Source: Methanosarcina sp. MSH10X1
GTDB taxonomy: Archaea > Halobacteriota > Methanosarcinia > Methanosarcinales > Methanosarcinaceae
Assembly: GCF_004099695.1 (NCBI RefSeq)
Contig: NZ_SCHL01000005.1
Coordinates: 62,001-126,000, forward strand
Length of the DNA stretch: 64,000 nucleotides
Direction: 5' to 3'
Below, piece after piece: positions 17,969 to 26,096 of this stretch. How positions within the stretch are numbered: position 1 is the first letter of the stretch; each line of letters begins with the position of its first letter. The notes beneath the pieces are model-generated. The model ran no database searches. It was not told the origin of the DNA and worked only from the letters and a program-made list of their open reading frames with translations. The translations under genes and the position numbers were made by a program.

Positions 17969-18456
17969 TCTTTGCTTTCCTCCACAGAAACTATTCCTAC
18001 CAGAAAGATCAGGGTTTTTCCTGCAAGCTCGTGGTTGAAATCTACGACAAAGTTGCTCTCACTGACCTCTGTGATAGTGCCTGTCAGACCGGTGTCCGTA
18101 GCCAGCCTCATCCCGACTTCGGGAGTAAAATCAACAGCTTCAATCGGTAGTTCTCTTGTTAATTCTTCGCTGCGTTCCCCATATGCTTCTTCAGGTGGGA
18201 TTTCAAGAGTCTTTTCCTCCCCTGCTCTCATCCCGATAACGCCCTCATCAAACCCTTTTATCATCTGGCCTGCGCCGACCGTGAATGTGAGGGGTTTATA
18301 GTCTCTCATTTGATTATATATTCCTGCTTCCATAGCTGCTTCCTTTACGGAAGTATCGAAAATTGTGCCGTCCTCAAGTTTTCCTACATAATTAACTGAG
18401 ACAGTATCCCCTTTCTCAATGCTTTTGCCTGTATCGTTTGTTATATCCTCAGCCAT
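17965..18456 (-). CDS. FKBP-type peptidyl-prolyl isomerase (first of three)
   Basis: The start at 18456 gives MAEDITNDTGKSIEKGDTV and a soluble protein of 163 residues with the SlyD-like FKBP plan (VNYVGKLEDGTIFDTS, GQMIKGFDEGVIGMRAGEE, PPEEAYGERSEE, NHELAGKTLIFLVGIVSV). The frame is open to 18555, and starts at 18483 or 18465 would add a hydrophobic stretch (FSFVLMILM) that could act as a weak membrane anchor. A TATA-like TATTTAACTTTTATTTT lies around 18496-18520, which fits any of the three. It overlaps the next FKBP gene by four bases. Confidence 0.8.
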   Translation of the reverse strand: MAEDITNDTGKSIEKGDTVSVNYVGKLEDGTIFDTSVKEAAMEAGIYNQMRDYKPLTFTVGAGQMIKGFDEGVIGMRAGEEKTLEIPPEEAYGERSEELTRELPIEAVDFTPEVGMRLATDTGLTGTITEVSESNFVVDFNHELAGKTLIFLVGIVSVEESKE

Positions 18457-18576
18457 AAGAATCATTAAGACAAACGAGAACATGCTACATAAACGTACTG
18501 CTAAAATAAAAGTTAAATACCGGTTAAATAGGGATTCTGGGAGCTGTGAACACACAGATTTCCGGAGCTTTTTCTT

Positions 18577-19236
18577 TCAGATTTTAATCGGGGATTCAGT
18601 CTCTTTTAATTCTTTTTGGTATTCAAGATATGAGTAAACAGCCGTAAAACCTGCAATAAAAAGTGCAGGCCCTAGAATAAAAAATAATACAAGTTTCTGG
18701 AAAAAGGTTCCTAGCACAGCAGCTATCCCTGCAATCCTGAACAGTTTTCCTCCAAGTCGGTTGGTCTTCCTCCACACCCTGTCGCTGCTCAGGGTCCAGG
18801 GCGTCCTTATGCCAATGAACCAGTTTCTTTCTGCATTTTCCATAAGGACTCCTATGTAGTAAAACAAAAGCCCTATTCCTACGGGAATCACGGCATTCGG
18901 GCTAATTCTTATACCTGTGTTCCAGAGTAACACCTGGAGATGGACGGTTAGCATAAAAAGAATAAGAAGAATTATAAACCCATCATAATACTTCCTGAAC
19001 TTCGTTATATTCTCTTTCTTAGGATCGATCCTGGGGATTGCAAGGAATAATACTGCAAGTCCTGTAATCACCAGAGGCATGAAAAAAGCTCCCCAGAATT
19101 TTGGCATATAACCGTCTACTTCTCCCCGTGAGTTCCAGTGAGTTGCCATGGGATCAGGCACACGAGGGTAAAAATAGATTGAAACTATGAAAGAAAGGAG
19201 AATCAATCCTGTAATTATAACTGTAGCTTTACGCAT
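18577..19236 (-). CDS. SdpI-like / DUF1648 membrane protein
   Basis: The 219-residue protein has about six membrane helices. The DUF1648 signature is seen at residues 26-45 (PRVPDPMATHWNSRGEVDGY) and the SdpI-type second half carries ENAERNWFIGIRTPWTLSSD, then VWRKTNRLGGKLF. In Bacillus, SdpI gives immunity to the SdpC toxin; in archaea the role is unknown and immunity should not be assumed. A TATA-like TTTAAATAA about 28 bases before the ATG and no ribosome binding site suggest a leaderless transcript. It lies upstream of the FKBP genes on the same strand. Confidence 0.8.
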   Translation of the reverse strand: MRKATVIITGLILLSFIVSIYFYPRVPDPMATHWNSRGEVDGYMPKFWGAFFMPLVITGLAVLFLAIPRIDPKKENITKFRKYYDGFIILLILFMLTVHLQVLLWNTGIRISPNAVIPVGIGLLFYYIGVLMENAERNWFIGIRTPWTLSSDRVWRKTNRLGGKLFRIAGIAAVLGTFFQKLVLFFILGPALFIAGFTAVYSYLEYQKELKETESPIKI

Positions 19237-19478
19237 ACAAGTTATTAAGATTTTTCAATTATTTAAAAAATTGGAAACCCGAAAGTATGCTGATATATGT
19301 CTGGAAACAGGCTGTCGGAAATATAAATATGTCTTATTGGATATATTTCATAAAAATCATTAATAATAAATTTTCCAGAATTAAGAGTCTCTGAAGAAGA
19401 ATCTTTTGAAATTTTATTGATAAATCTACTTTGAGACGCTTGCTAAACCCATTACTCCGATCAATTTAAAAAAATAAG

Positions 19479-19973
19479 CTATTCTTTAATAAGCCTATAG
19501 ACGGCTACTGCCAATCCGAAGCAGCCAATCACAAGGCAGATATAAACAAGACCATTTGAAAGAGGAGTAGCCCAGTATAGAAATGGAATCATTGAAATCT
19601 CGGTTTCTATAAGGATAAAGGGAAGAATCATGTACAGAATAAAAATAAATAAATAACATATAAAAACCTGGGGAAAATCCGGAATTTTTTTAAGATGCTC
19701 GGGAACAAGAACTAGTGGGATAAGAACGGTCATCGGTACTGCAAAACATATCGCTCCTGCGATCAGCCAGCTAATCTCACCATCCATAAATAAGGCAAAA
19801 TTGAGTAATATTCCTGCAAGAATAATCGCTGCGCTACGTAGCTTATTTTTAACTTGAGGCAGGATAACGTATGCAAGGGCAAGAGTCGTACAGCCCACCA
19901 GGAACATAAAGAAATTAATAAAAATTATAATATATAGAAAACCTTCATGATTAGTCATAAAAGCCTCATACAT
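19479..19973 (-). CDS. Multi-pass membrane protein of unknown function
   Basis: The 164-residue protein consists of five hydrophobic segments joined by short loops, with almost no charged residues apart from VKNKLRS and VPEHLKKIPDFP. No family is recognised. A TATA-like, A/T-rich stretch lies upstream and the gene stands alone between the SdpI-like gene and a divergent gene. The membrane location is clear from composition; nothing further can be said. Confidence 0.55.
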   Translation of the reverse strand: MYEAFMTNHEGFLYIIIFINFFMFLVGCTTLALAYVILPQVKNKLRSAAIILAGILLNFALFMDGEISWLIAGAICFAVPMTVLIPLVLVPEHLKKIPDFPQVFICYLFIFILYMILPFILIETEISMIPFLYWATPLSNGLVYICLVIGCFGLAVAVYRLIKE

Positions 19974-20185
19974 AAGAAAAAATTTCTAGGCTTTAATAAA
20001 TTAATAAGTTTAGACATATAAAACTTTCTGCTTACTTGCTCATTAAATCGCTTTTGATTTCTGAATTATATAACTTCTTACACATTTATTTCCGGCATAT
20101 TTTAGAACCTTATGTCTATTTTTTGGCTACCTTTTTCGTTTATTTCCTGCAAACGAAGGGTTAAAATATGCTACAGCGTATACAG

Positions 20186-20216
20186 TATAAATAAAATTAT
20201 TGTGTGGTTAATATTT
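20186..20216 (+). promoter_or_regulatory. TATA box and leaderless start
   Basis: TATAAATAAAA at 20186-20196 is centred about 26 bases before the ATG at 20217, the archaeal TATA-to-start-site distance, so transcription should begin at or next to the start codon. Confidence 0.55.
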
Positions 20217-20741
20217 ATGGCAACGAGTCAGGAAAGACAGAAAGCAAATCTGGCAAGAATGAGAAGGATAATGGACGAAATTGAAAGTACTACAGATGAT
20301 TATGATCTGATTGCCGAATTGCAGGAACTTTTAAGAAAACCGTATTCACTGTCTCTGAAATGGCATTTGATTGTTTTTAAAAGCGAGATTGACAGAAGCT
20401 TATGGTATCTGGAAGACATACGAAAAGAAGAGATTGAAATAGAAAAAAGGAAGCGAAGGCGAGGAAAAGAACCGGATGAAGTGCCGAGCCAGGTTAACTG
20501 TAAATTTTCCGAGATACTGAACTCATTCTGGTTTAATTCTCAGATGGTGTATGATACGAAATCAAACAGGTATAAATTGTCAAAGTCAGGGGTTTCCAGA
20601 ATCACGAGAGCAAACGTTTTTGCAGTCCCAAAGTCCATGATCGGAGACTTTAAACTCCAGTGGAGCGATGCTGTAAAGCAAAAATGGGGAGAAGACAATA
20701 TCGGGCAAAGGGAGCTACTCGAAAGGGGTATCTGCAATTGA
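20217..20741 (+). CDS. Hypothetical charged protein
   Basis: Starting at 20217 gives a soluble 174-residue protein (MATSQERQKANLARMRRIMD). The open frame extends further upstream, but the TATA box at 20186-20196 lies inside that extension. The first 90 residues are helical and charged, with a coiled-coil-like stretch ending in EIEIEKRKRRRGKEP. The second half (FWFNSQMVYDTKSNRYKLSKSG, then SRITRANVFAVPK) has mixed beta character. The strongly basic centre could bind nucleic acid, but no known domain is recognised. It is divergent from the membrane gene and convergent with the glycosyltransferase, so it is transcribed alone. Confidence 0.5.
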   Translation: MATSQERQKANLARMRRIMDEIESTTDDYDLIAELQELLRKPYSLSLKWHLIVFKSEIDRSLWYLEDIRKEEIEIEKRKRRRGKEPDEVPSQVNCKFSEILNSFWFNSQMVYDTKSNRYKLSKSGVSRITRANVFAVPKSMIGDFKLQWSDAVKQKWGEDNIGQRELLERGICN

Positions 20742-20887
20742 GTTTATGCTAGTTTTCCACATTAGTTTTATTATTATAGATGCGGATTCTCTTCAGAAAA
20801 TGCCCTGAATATCTTCCTTAAATCATTTCCTTTATTTCAACGTCTGTAACTTGCAAATTATGTTTTAAATATATCTACTGCAAAATA

Positions 20888-21871
20888 CTATTTTTTAAAT
20901 ACAAATTGACAAACCGACTGGGAAACTGCTGGGAAATTGTTTTCGAGGATTGTTGAGAGGATCGTGTTAAGCAGGATTTTTTTATAGGCTAAATTGAAAT
21001 CATTTCTGGTTAGAAGGTTGAAAGCCAGGTTTCTGTCACCAGCTTCTACATTATGTTTTGCCGTACACATCTCAACAAATTTCATATATTCCTCTAAATC
21101 TTTTTTCATGTAATGTGGTACCTTGCCAAGCTTTAAAGCTTCTTCTCCCGTTTTTAAAAGAGGATGACCCTTTACAGGTTTTTTTCTGTATGCGGCACTG
21201 TTGACAACATTCTGATAGTAAATAGCGCACACCTTACTGCTGTACGCAACGGAATATTTCAGGGCAATTCTACCCCACATATCAATATCTTCACCCCACC
21301 AGAAACCGGTTTGAAATCCCCCAATTTCCAAAAAAATCTTTTTAGGAACGGTTACTGAAGATGTATAAAATATATCCTTATGGGAAATATCTTTCAGGTT
21401 TACTTTAAAATAATTTAGTATTAATCCTTCATCCGGAATAAGCTCTCTTAACTTTTCGTCTTTATCTATTAGCACATTATCAATAAATTCAGTTTTTAGC
21501 GAAGTTGCATACAGGCCTGCCTCTGGATATTTTTCCCTCAGCCTCAGGATTGTCTCCAGATAGTCCGGCATCCATTCGTCATCCGCATCCAGAAAGGCTA
21601 TAAGCTCGGATTTAGTTTCATTAATGCCTCTATTACGTGCTGCCGAGACACCTGCATTTTTTTGGTTGATCAATCGAATCCTGGCATCACTGAAACTCTT
21701 TACTATATCTGCACTTTTATCCGTTGATCCGTCATTTACCACAACTATTTCAAAATCCTGAATTGTCTGGCTTATAACAGATTTTAACGCTCTTTTAACA
21801 TGCGGCTCTTTATTGTAAAGAGGGATAACAACTGAAAACTTAACCAGAATACGCCTCCTTTCAATATTCAA
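20888..21871 (-). CDS. Glycosyltransferase family 2
   Basis: A GT-A glycosyltransferase domain opens the protein: VVIPLYNKEPHVKRALKS, VVNDGSTDKSAD and LDADDEWMPDYLETI (the DxD metal/nucleotide motif), then WWGEDIDMWGRIALKY as acceptor-side motif. It should add a sugar from an NDP-sugar to a lipid, polysaccharide or protein. No membrane helix is seen. The listed start is TTG at 21871, but GGAGG at 21858-21854 falls inside that frame and points to a CTG at 21847, which would give MVKFSVVIPLYNKE, the usual GT2 opening. The NDP-sugar synthase at 15048 may supply a donor; that is inference. Confidence 0.82.
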   Translation of the reverse strand: MNIERRRILVKFSVVIPLYNKEPHVKRALKSVISQTIQDFEIVVVNDGSTDKSADIVKSFSDARIRLINQKNAGVSAARNRGINETKSELIAFLDADDEWMPDYLETILRLREKYPEAGLYATSLKTEFIDNVLIDKDEKLRELIPDEGLILNYFKVNLKDISHKDIFYTSSVTVPKKIFLEIGGFQTGFWWGEDIDMWGRIALKYSVAYSSKVCAIYYQNVVNSAAYRKKPVKGHPLLKTGEEALKLGKVPHYMKKDLEEYMKFVEMCTAKHNVEAGDRNLAFNLLTRNDFNLAYKKILLNTILSTILENNFPAVSQSVCQFVFKK

Positions 21872-22479
21872 TTCTACTAGCTCTGAAAAAGGGGAGGTAA
21901 TTAACTTCTAGAGTTTGGAAAGCCTTGCAGTAACCATCTTCTAAAAAACCATTACCGTAATTCTCCCCTTTTTAATAATAGTAATATATTAATCAAAATT
22001 TATAATAATTTACATATATTAAAATAAGAGTATGTGTTTTTATGAGAAAGAACTGGGAAAGAAAATTTTCGTTTGGTTAGTAGTGCTTTTACCCTGTAAC
22101 GTTTGTATTTTTATGATGTACGGATCGGTGCAAAAAAGTGAAAAAAAAGTTACAGGTTGATTGGCGGAGAAATAATAATTGATTTTTCTGATTCTTAATA
22201 CTGGTTTAATATAATCCAGGCATCGCAACCCACACGTTTTAGGCTTAAAATGAATATTCAAGCTCTTGATAAAATATATAAGGTCTTCAATAGAATAACA
22301 ACTATTCGACAATATTAAATATTATTTACTATTTTATTAAATGGGATTTAAATTTAATCAAGAGCTTTAAAATTGATCCTTAGCTGATCTATCAATGCCA
22401 ATTTCAGATCAATAATCAATGAAGCTTAAAGCCTCCTTCCTGCGATTACTATCTGAGATAAAGAATTGAAAAATATTTT
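21872..22479. other. Intergenic region with long-range inverted repeats
   Basis: An 11-bp inverted repeat (AAAAAGGGGAG at 21886-21896 with its complement at 21963-21973) lies upstream of the glycosyltransferase. Another, AAGCTCTTGAT at about 22260-22270 and its complement at about 22358-22368, lies further on. An open frame at 22040-22312 (minus) shows no recognisable protein and is not called. Confidence 0.4.
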
Positions 22480-23823
22480 GTGTGGGTGTTTTCTGTGTGC
22501 GAATCTAGAAGAATTCTTGCAATTATATTTGCCGCTTTTATATTAATGGCAAATATCGGAATAGGTGTTGTGGCAGCCGAAGAAACAGGTGATAGTCCTG
22601 CAAGCGACGATTCAGCTGGTGATTCATCAGATGATATTGCTGCTGATGTAACAGATGATAGTTCTATTAATGACGCATCAACTGGTGATACAACCTCAGA
22701 TGATTCTGTTGACGAGCCTACTGATGATAGTTCTGCAACTGATACTACAGGTGAAGAGAATTCAGATGATATAACTAATATAGATTACGAAGAAACAAAC
22801 ATAGAAGATACCAATATAGATTATGAAGAAACAAACATAGAAGAAGAAACTAATATAGATTATGAAGAAACAAACATAGAAGAAGAAACTAATATAGATT
22901 ACGAAGAAACAAACATAGAAGAAGATACTACAGTAATAGTTGATGAGGCTGATGATGTTATTACATCTGATGGTCCTGTTATATATGAAGAAACTACCAC
23001 TGATATAACTGATATTGGAACTACAGATACCACTATTGTTGGCGATAGTAATGATGTAGATACTATTACCAACGATGGTCCTGGCACAGTTATATATACT
23101 GAAGAAAAAAACACTGAAATAACTGATATTGACAATACTGAAATAACAGACATCGATAGTACATATTCAGACGATGATACAACTATTGTAGAAAATTCTA
23201 CTATATACGATAATGATTCTTCAGATTACACATCTATTTATAATTCAACAACTGTTATCCAGACAATCGAATCAACAGAGATAGACATAGATAATAGCAA
23301 AACAGTATCTATTGATGTCGAAAATGACAACTCAGTTGTCAATAATGTATACTTCGTACCTACAAAAGATGCTGGTAAGGCAAAGGTTGTAGTAGAAGAT
23401 CTGAAGCCTGAATATATTAAGAAACCACCCACAGGTGTTGTCTACAAATCATTCAACATATTCATTGATAACGACAATAAGCAGGTAATTGACATCGATA
23501 ATGCAGCTGTAGACTTTAAGGTAGAAAAGTCATGGCTCATTGCAAATGGACTGGATTCTTCTGCCATTGTCCTGAAAATATACGAGGGTGGCAAATGGGT
23601 AGAAGTTCCAATAATGATAACAAGTGAGGACTCTAAGTATATCTATTTCAAAGCTGAAGTGGATGAATATTCTACGTTTGCAATTACAAGTAAGGCAATA
23701 ACTGTAGATAAAGTTCTAAAGCAGACCGTAGATACGCCACAGGAAGAAGAAATAGATGAACCAACGAAGAATGTGGTAATAAAACTTTTAGAAGTTATTA
23801 TTGAAATACTTGAGGGCAATTAA
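22480..23823 (+). CDS. Repeat-rich acidic surface protein with PGF-pre-PGF domain
   Basis: A signal peptide covers roughly residues 10-34 (RRILAIIFAAFILMA, then VVAAEE). The mature protein is dominated by Asp/Thr/Ser/Glu repeats, including four nearly identical TNIDYEETNIEEE units encoded at 22774-22926. A PGF-pre-PGF domain occupies about 285-405 (FVPTKDAGKAKVVVEDL to STFAITSKA). Unlike most carriers of this domain it has no PGF-CTERM anchor; it ends in an amphipathic helix, NVVIKLLEVIIEILEGN. It should be secreted and extended, perhaps held to the S-layer non-covalently. GTG codons at 22480, 22486 and 22495 are all possible starts; GGGTG seven bases before 22495 favours the last. Functional role unknown. 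Confidence 0.75.
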   Translation: MWVFSVCESRRILAIIFAAFILMANIGIGVVAAEETGDSPASDDSAGDSSDDIAADVTDDSSINDASTGDTTSDDSVDEPTDDSSATDTTGEENSDDITNIDYEETNIEDTNIDYEETNIEEETNIDYEETNIEEETNIDYEETNIEEDTTVIVDEADDVITSDGPVIYEETTTDITDIGTTDTTIVGDSNDVDTITNDGPGTVIYTEEKNTEITDIDNTEITDIDSTYSDDDTTIVENSTIYDNDSSDYTSIYNSTTVIQTIESTEIDIDNSKTVSIDVENDNSVVNNVYFVPTKDAGKAKVVVEDLKPEYIKKPPTGVVYKSFNIFIDNDNKQVIDIDNAAVDFKVEKSWLIANGLDSSAIVLKIYEGGKWVEVPIMITSEDSKYIYFKAEVDEYSTFAITSKAITVDKVLKQTVDTPQEEEIDEPTKNVVIKLLEVIIEILEGN

Positions 23824-23835
23824 TATTGCCCTTTT
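23814..23835 (+). terminator. Terminator hairpin overlapping the stop codon
   Basis: GGGCAAT (23814-23820) pairs perfectly with ATTGCCC (23825-23831); the 4-nt loop TAAT contains the gene's TAA stop, and TTTT follows. Confidence 0.7.
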
Positions 23836-23864
23836 CTGATCAGCATGTACGAGAAACACATAAG

Positions 23865-23996
23865 ATGGGCTTGATTTATCGTCTTTATCCGTTTCTAAAA
23901 TTTCTTTGGGGTTGGCAAGCAAGTCCAATGGATCGTTTATTTAGTGCTTTGTGTATGATATTGACATTGTTATACATACTTATAATTTTTTCATAG
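23865..23996 (+). CDS. Possible 43-residue membrane protein
   Basis: ATG at 23865 opens a frame of 43 codons encoding MGLIYRLYPFLKFLWGWQAS, then a strongly hydrophobic C-terminal helix (LFSALCMILTLLYILIIFS) before TAG. A basic amphipathic N-terminus followed by one membrane helix is a believable small membrane protein. There is no strong ribosome binding site and it lies only 30 bases after a terminator, so it might equally be chance. Confidence 0.35.
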   Translation: MGLIYRLYPFLKFLWGWQASPMDRLFSALCMILTLLYILIIFS

Positions 23997-24420
23997 CTTC
24001 CCATTAGAACTCTAATGGTATCCTCTTAAAAGTTTCTCGGAAAGGTTCGAATGCACCAATTGTATCCTTTTTTACTGTATCCTCTTTTAATTATTCTTAA
24101 GAGCAATTCTTAAGGCTATTCTTTGACACTTCTGAACCCTTCTAAGATTATTCTAAGAACAATTGCAGCTTGGTTACCAAGCTATTATCCCGAGTTGTCT
24201 TACGTATACTTTCAATATTAAATATATACAGGATCCTATATTATAAAACTAAATTTGTATAAAATACGACAAGGGATGGTAACGAGCACAATAATACAAC
24301 CTGTTAAGACATTACAAAAGATATATGGACAAATACTAGATTTTATATGTAATTCTTGGAAAAAACTTTGATGAAATGGTGAAATACGCAAATAATAGAG
24401 AAATTATAAAATCAATCGTG
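23997..24420. other. Gene-free stretch
   Basis: A/T-rich DNA with several imperfect direct repeats of TTCTTAAG/TTCTAAG type around 24080-24160. No reading frame, RNA or further element recognised. Confidence 0.4.
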
Positions 24421-25115
24421 GGCGACCATCCCACCTTAAAGGATAAGGTCTGCTTCGGGCCGCCCGCCCGGTTGTTCCGGTATTTAGAAATCGTTAATTC
24501 TTCGTTGTCCAGATAACTTTAACCTATATGATTGAAACTCTGTTGTCTTTTTTCCCTGCGATTCCTTAATATAGTGCGTGATTGTGTCAACAATTACATT
24601 TCCTACGGATCGATAGAACTTGCCACTTGACCATAGACTTCCACCCCAATATCGAGTTCTCATCTCAGGATGAAGCTTGAATAGCCTATAAGAACTACCT
24701 CCTTTCAAGTATTGAATTACTTCAGATAGAGAATTACCTGGATGGAATTCTAGAAACAAGTGAACATGATTATTACGACTTCCGTTGCATGTATTTTGTA
24801 TCCTTTTTCCACGCAAATATTACTGAGAATCAACTCGCAATGCTTTTTAATTCGCTTATTGTAGAATATACTGTATCGATACTTAGGCACCATATGATGT
24901 GGTAGGTAATCTGACTATATCCCTGACTAAAAATATGTAGTTCCAATGAATATCACATCCTAGCCATAGGTGGCTGGCACCACCTGTGGCTATGGTGCCA
25001 AAAACCATATTTTACAAAAAATTGATGATTTGCACAGTTATGCAGAGATAAACAGCCAGCGAGGGTTCACGTCATCCCCGACCTAAAGGTCAGGATATTC
25101 GTGACCCTCTGCTCT
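24421..25115 (-). mobile_element. Decayed IS200/IS605-type element
   Basis: The stretch holds a broken TnpA gene flanked by structured ends. A long imperfect hairpin at 25059-25113 (GAGGGTTCACG, ATCCCCGACCT, AGGTCAGGAT, CGTGACCCTC) is the typical subterminal palindrome of this family. Between it and tnpA, 24961-24991 forms a 13-bp hairpin that competes with a second one at 24976-24999. A GC-rich foldback at about 24421-24470 probably marks the other end. No tnpB is present. Exact ends cannot be set without an intact relative. Confidence 0.7.
24484..24905 (-). pseudogene. IS200/IS605 TnpA (Y1 transposase) remnant
   Basis: Two frames are needed to read it. The N-terminal part (about 24793-24905) gives HMV-PKYRYSIFYNKRIKKH, matching the family's HMVWCPKYR but lacking the Trp-Cys codons. 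The frame then shifts near ATEV, and 24484-24816 continues with NNHVHLFLEFHPGNSLSEV (the HxH metal motif), YWGGSLWSSGKFYRSVG and ITHYIKESQGKK. The catalytic Tyr region YI is near the end. With a deletion and a frameshift it cannot make active transposase. A working copy would cut and join single-stranded DNA at the element's hairpin ends. Confidence 0.8.
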
Positions 25116-25228
25116 TCCATAGTAGTAAGTAGTTTGAAAAATGAGAGATCTGAAAAATAAGAAGTCTGAAAAAATAGTAATATTGATCAGGATAACGAAA
25201 AATATTAGCATTATTAAAAGTTTTTAAG

Positions 25229-25300
25229 TGGACCGGTCGGGAATTGAACCCGAGGCCTCTACCATGCCAAGGTAGCGATCTTCCCCTGATCTACCGGCCC
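25229..25300 (-). tRNA. tRNA-Ala (GGC)
   Basis: 72-nt cloverleaf: acceptor GGGCCGG with CCGGTCC, anticodon loop TTGGCAT with anticodon GGC, and T-loop GGTTCAATTCC. Position 3-70 is a G-U wobble pair, the identity mark of tRNA-Ala. CCA is not encoded. Confidence 0.93.
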
Positions 25301-25524
25301 ATATAAGGCTTGCTTGAATCAGCAACCCTCATACACTCGGTATCTTATATAAACCTGTCGCCATGATGGCTCGGCATCCTGTAAATAAATTTTTGGAACT
25401 TGGAAACTTAAAATTTTCAAGCAAAAACTATAAGTAGTAAATTGAGTATTAGAAGTGTTGTCGGATTGGGATGCTTTCCCGAAAAAGCTTTTCAACTTCG
25501 ATAATTCAAAAAAACCTGACATAA

Positions 25525-25601
25525 GGGCCCGTAGCTTAGCCTGGTGGAGCGCACGGCTGATAACCGTGAGGTCCTGCGTTCGAATCGCAGCGGGCCCACC
25601 A
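25525..25601 (+). tRNA. tRNA-Ile (GAT), copy 1, CCA encoded
   Basis: 74-nt cloverleaf with acceptor GGGCCCG/CGGGCCC, anticodon loop CTGATAA (GAT) and T-arm GTTCGAATC, followed directly by CCA at 25599-25601. It differs from copy 2 by one base in the D-loop (C versus T). Confidence 0.93.
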
Positions 25602-25661
25602 TACCTCAATATCCTTTACAGGAAAACTTCAGGTTTTTATAATCACACTTGTCCTTTATTT

Positions 25662-25735
25662 GGGCCCGTAGCTTAGCTTGGTGGAGCGCACGGCTGATAA
25701 CCGTGAGGTCCTGCGTTCGAATCGCAGCGGGCCCA
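25662..25735 (+). tRNA. tRNA-Ile (GAT), copy 2
   Basis: Same cloverleaf and anticodon as copy 1 with a single D-loop change; the next bases are CTA, so CCA is not encoded. A TATA-like TTTTTATAATC lies about 25-30 bases upstream. Confidence 0.93.
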
Positions 25736-26096
25736 CTATACATTTTTAAGTTTTTATCACGCTTTCATCCCGTTTTAGTGCTGTTATCCTGTTTTTGATC
25801 GGTTTATTTTATAATTTGAACTTTTATTCATTTTTTAGCTTTTATCCCACTTTCAGCTTTTTTTTTCGTTTCTAACTCTTTGTTTCGCTTTTAACTCATT
25901 ATCTCATTTTAAGTCTTTCATTTCGTTTTTATTTAAGATCTAAACTTCGGAAGAATAATAATTAAGAGAAAAACGAACTTCAAATACATTGTATGTAACA
26001 GGAAAATTCTCAAAACAGGAAATTTATGAATAGGAATGTAGTAAAAGAGTAGATCGTCAAGGAAAATTTGAGTGGGGTAAATCCCCTTTAAGGATT
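25736..26096. other. T-rich gene-free stretch
   Basis: Dominated by T-rich, loosely repetitive DNA (25741-25930) with many TTTTATC/TTTCGTTT blocks, resembling a degenerate form of the T-rich tandem arrays at 38.3 and 61.1 kb. It may end tRNA transcripts. No reading frame seen. Confidence 0.4.

Noticed and set aside
18577-19236. Toxin-immunity pair based on the SdpI-like protein
   Set aside because: No SdpC-like toxin gene or small secreted peptide is adjacent; the family is widespread in archaea without a toxin.
20888-20890. TAG end of the glycosyltransferase as a pyrrolysine codon
   Set aside because: Read-through would add only about nine residues before TAA and there is no sign of conserved protein after the TAG.
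22040-22312. 90-codon minus-strand frame
   Set aside because: No recognisable domain, no ribosome binding site, surrounded by A/T-rich DNA; a transposase relic was considered but no motif supports it.
25319-25609. 96-codon minus-strand frame
   Set aside because: Its N-terminal part is the complement of the tRNA-Ile gene at 25525-25601, a common false protein.
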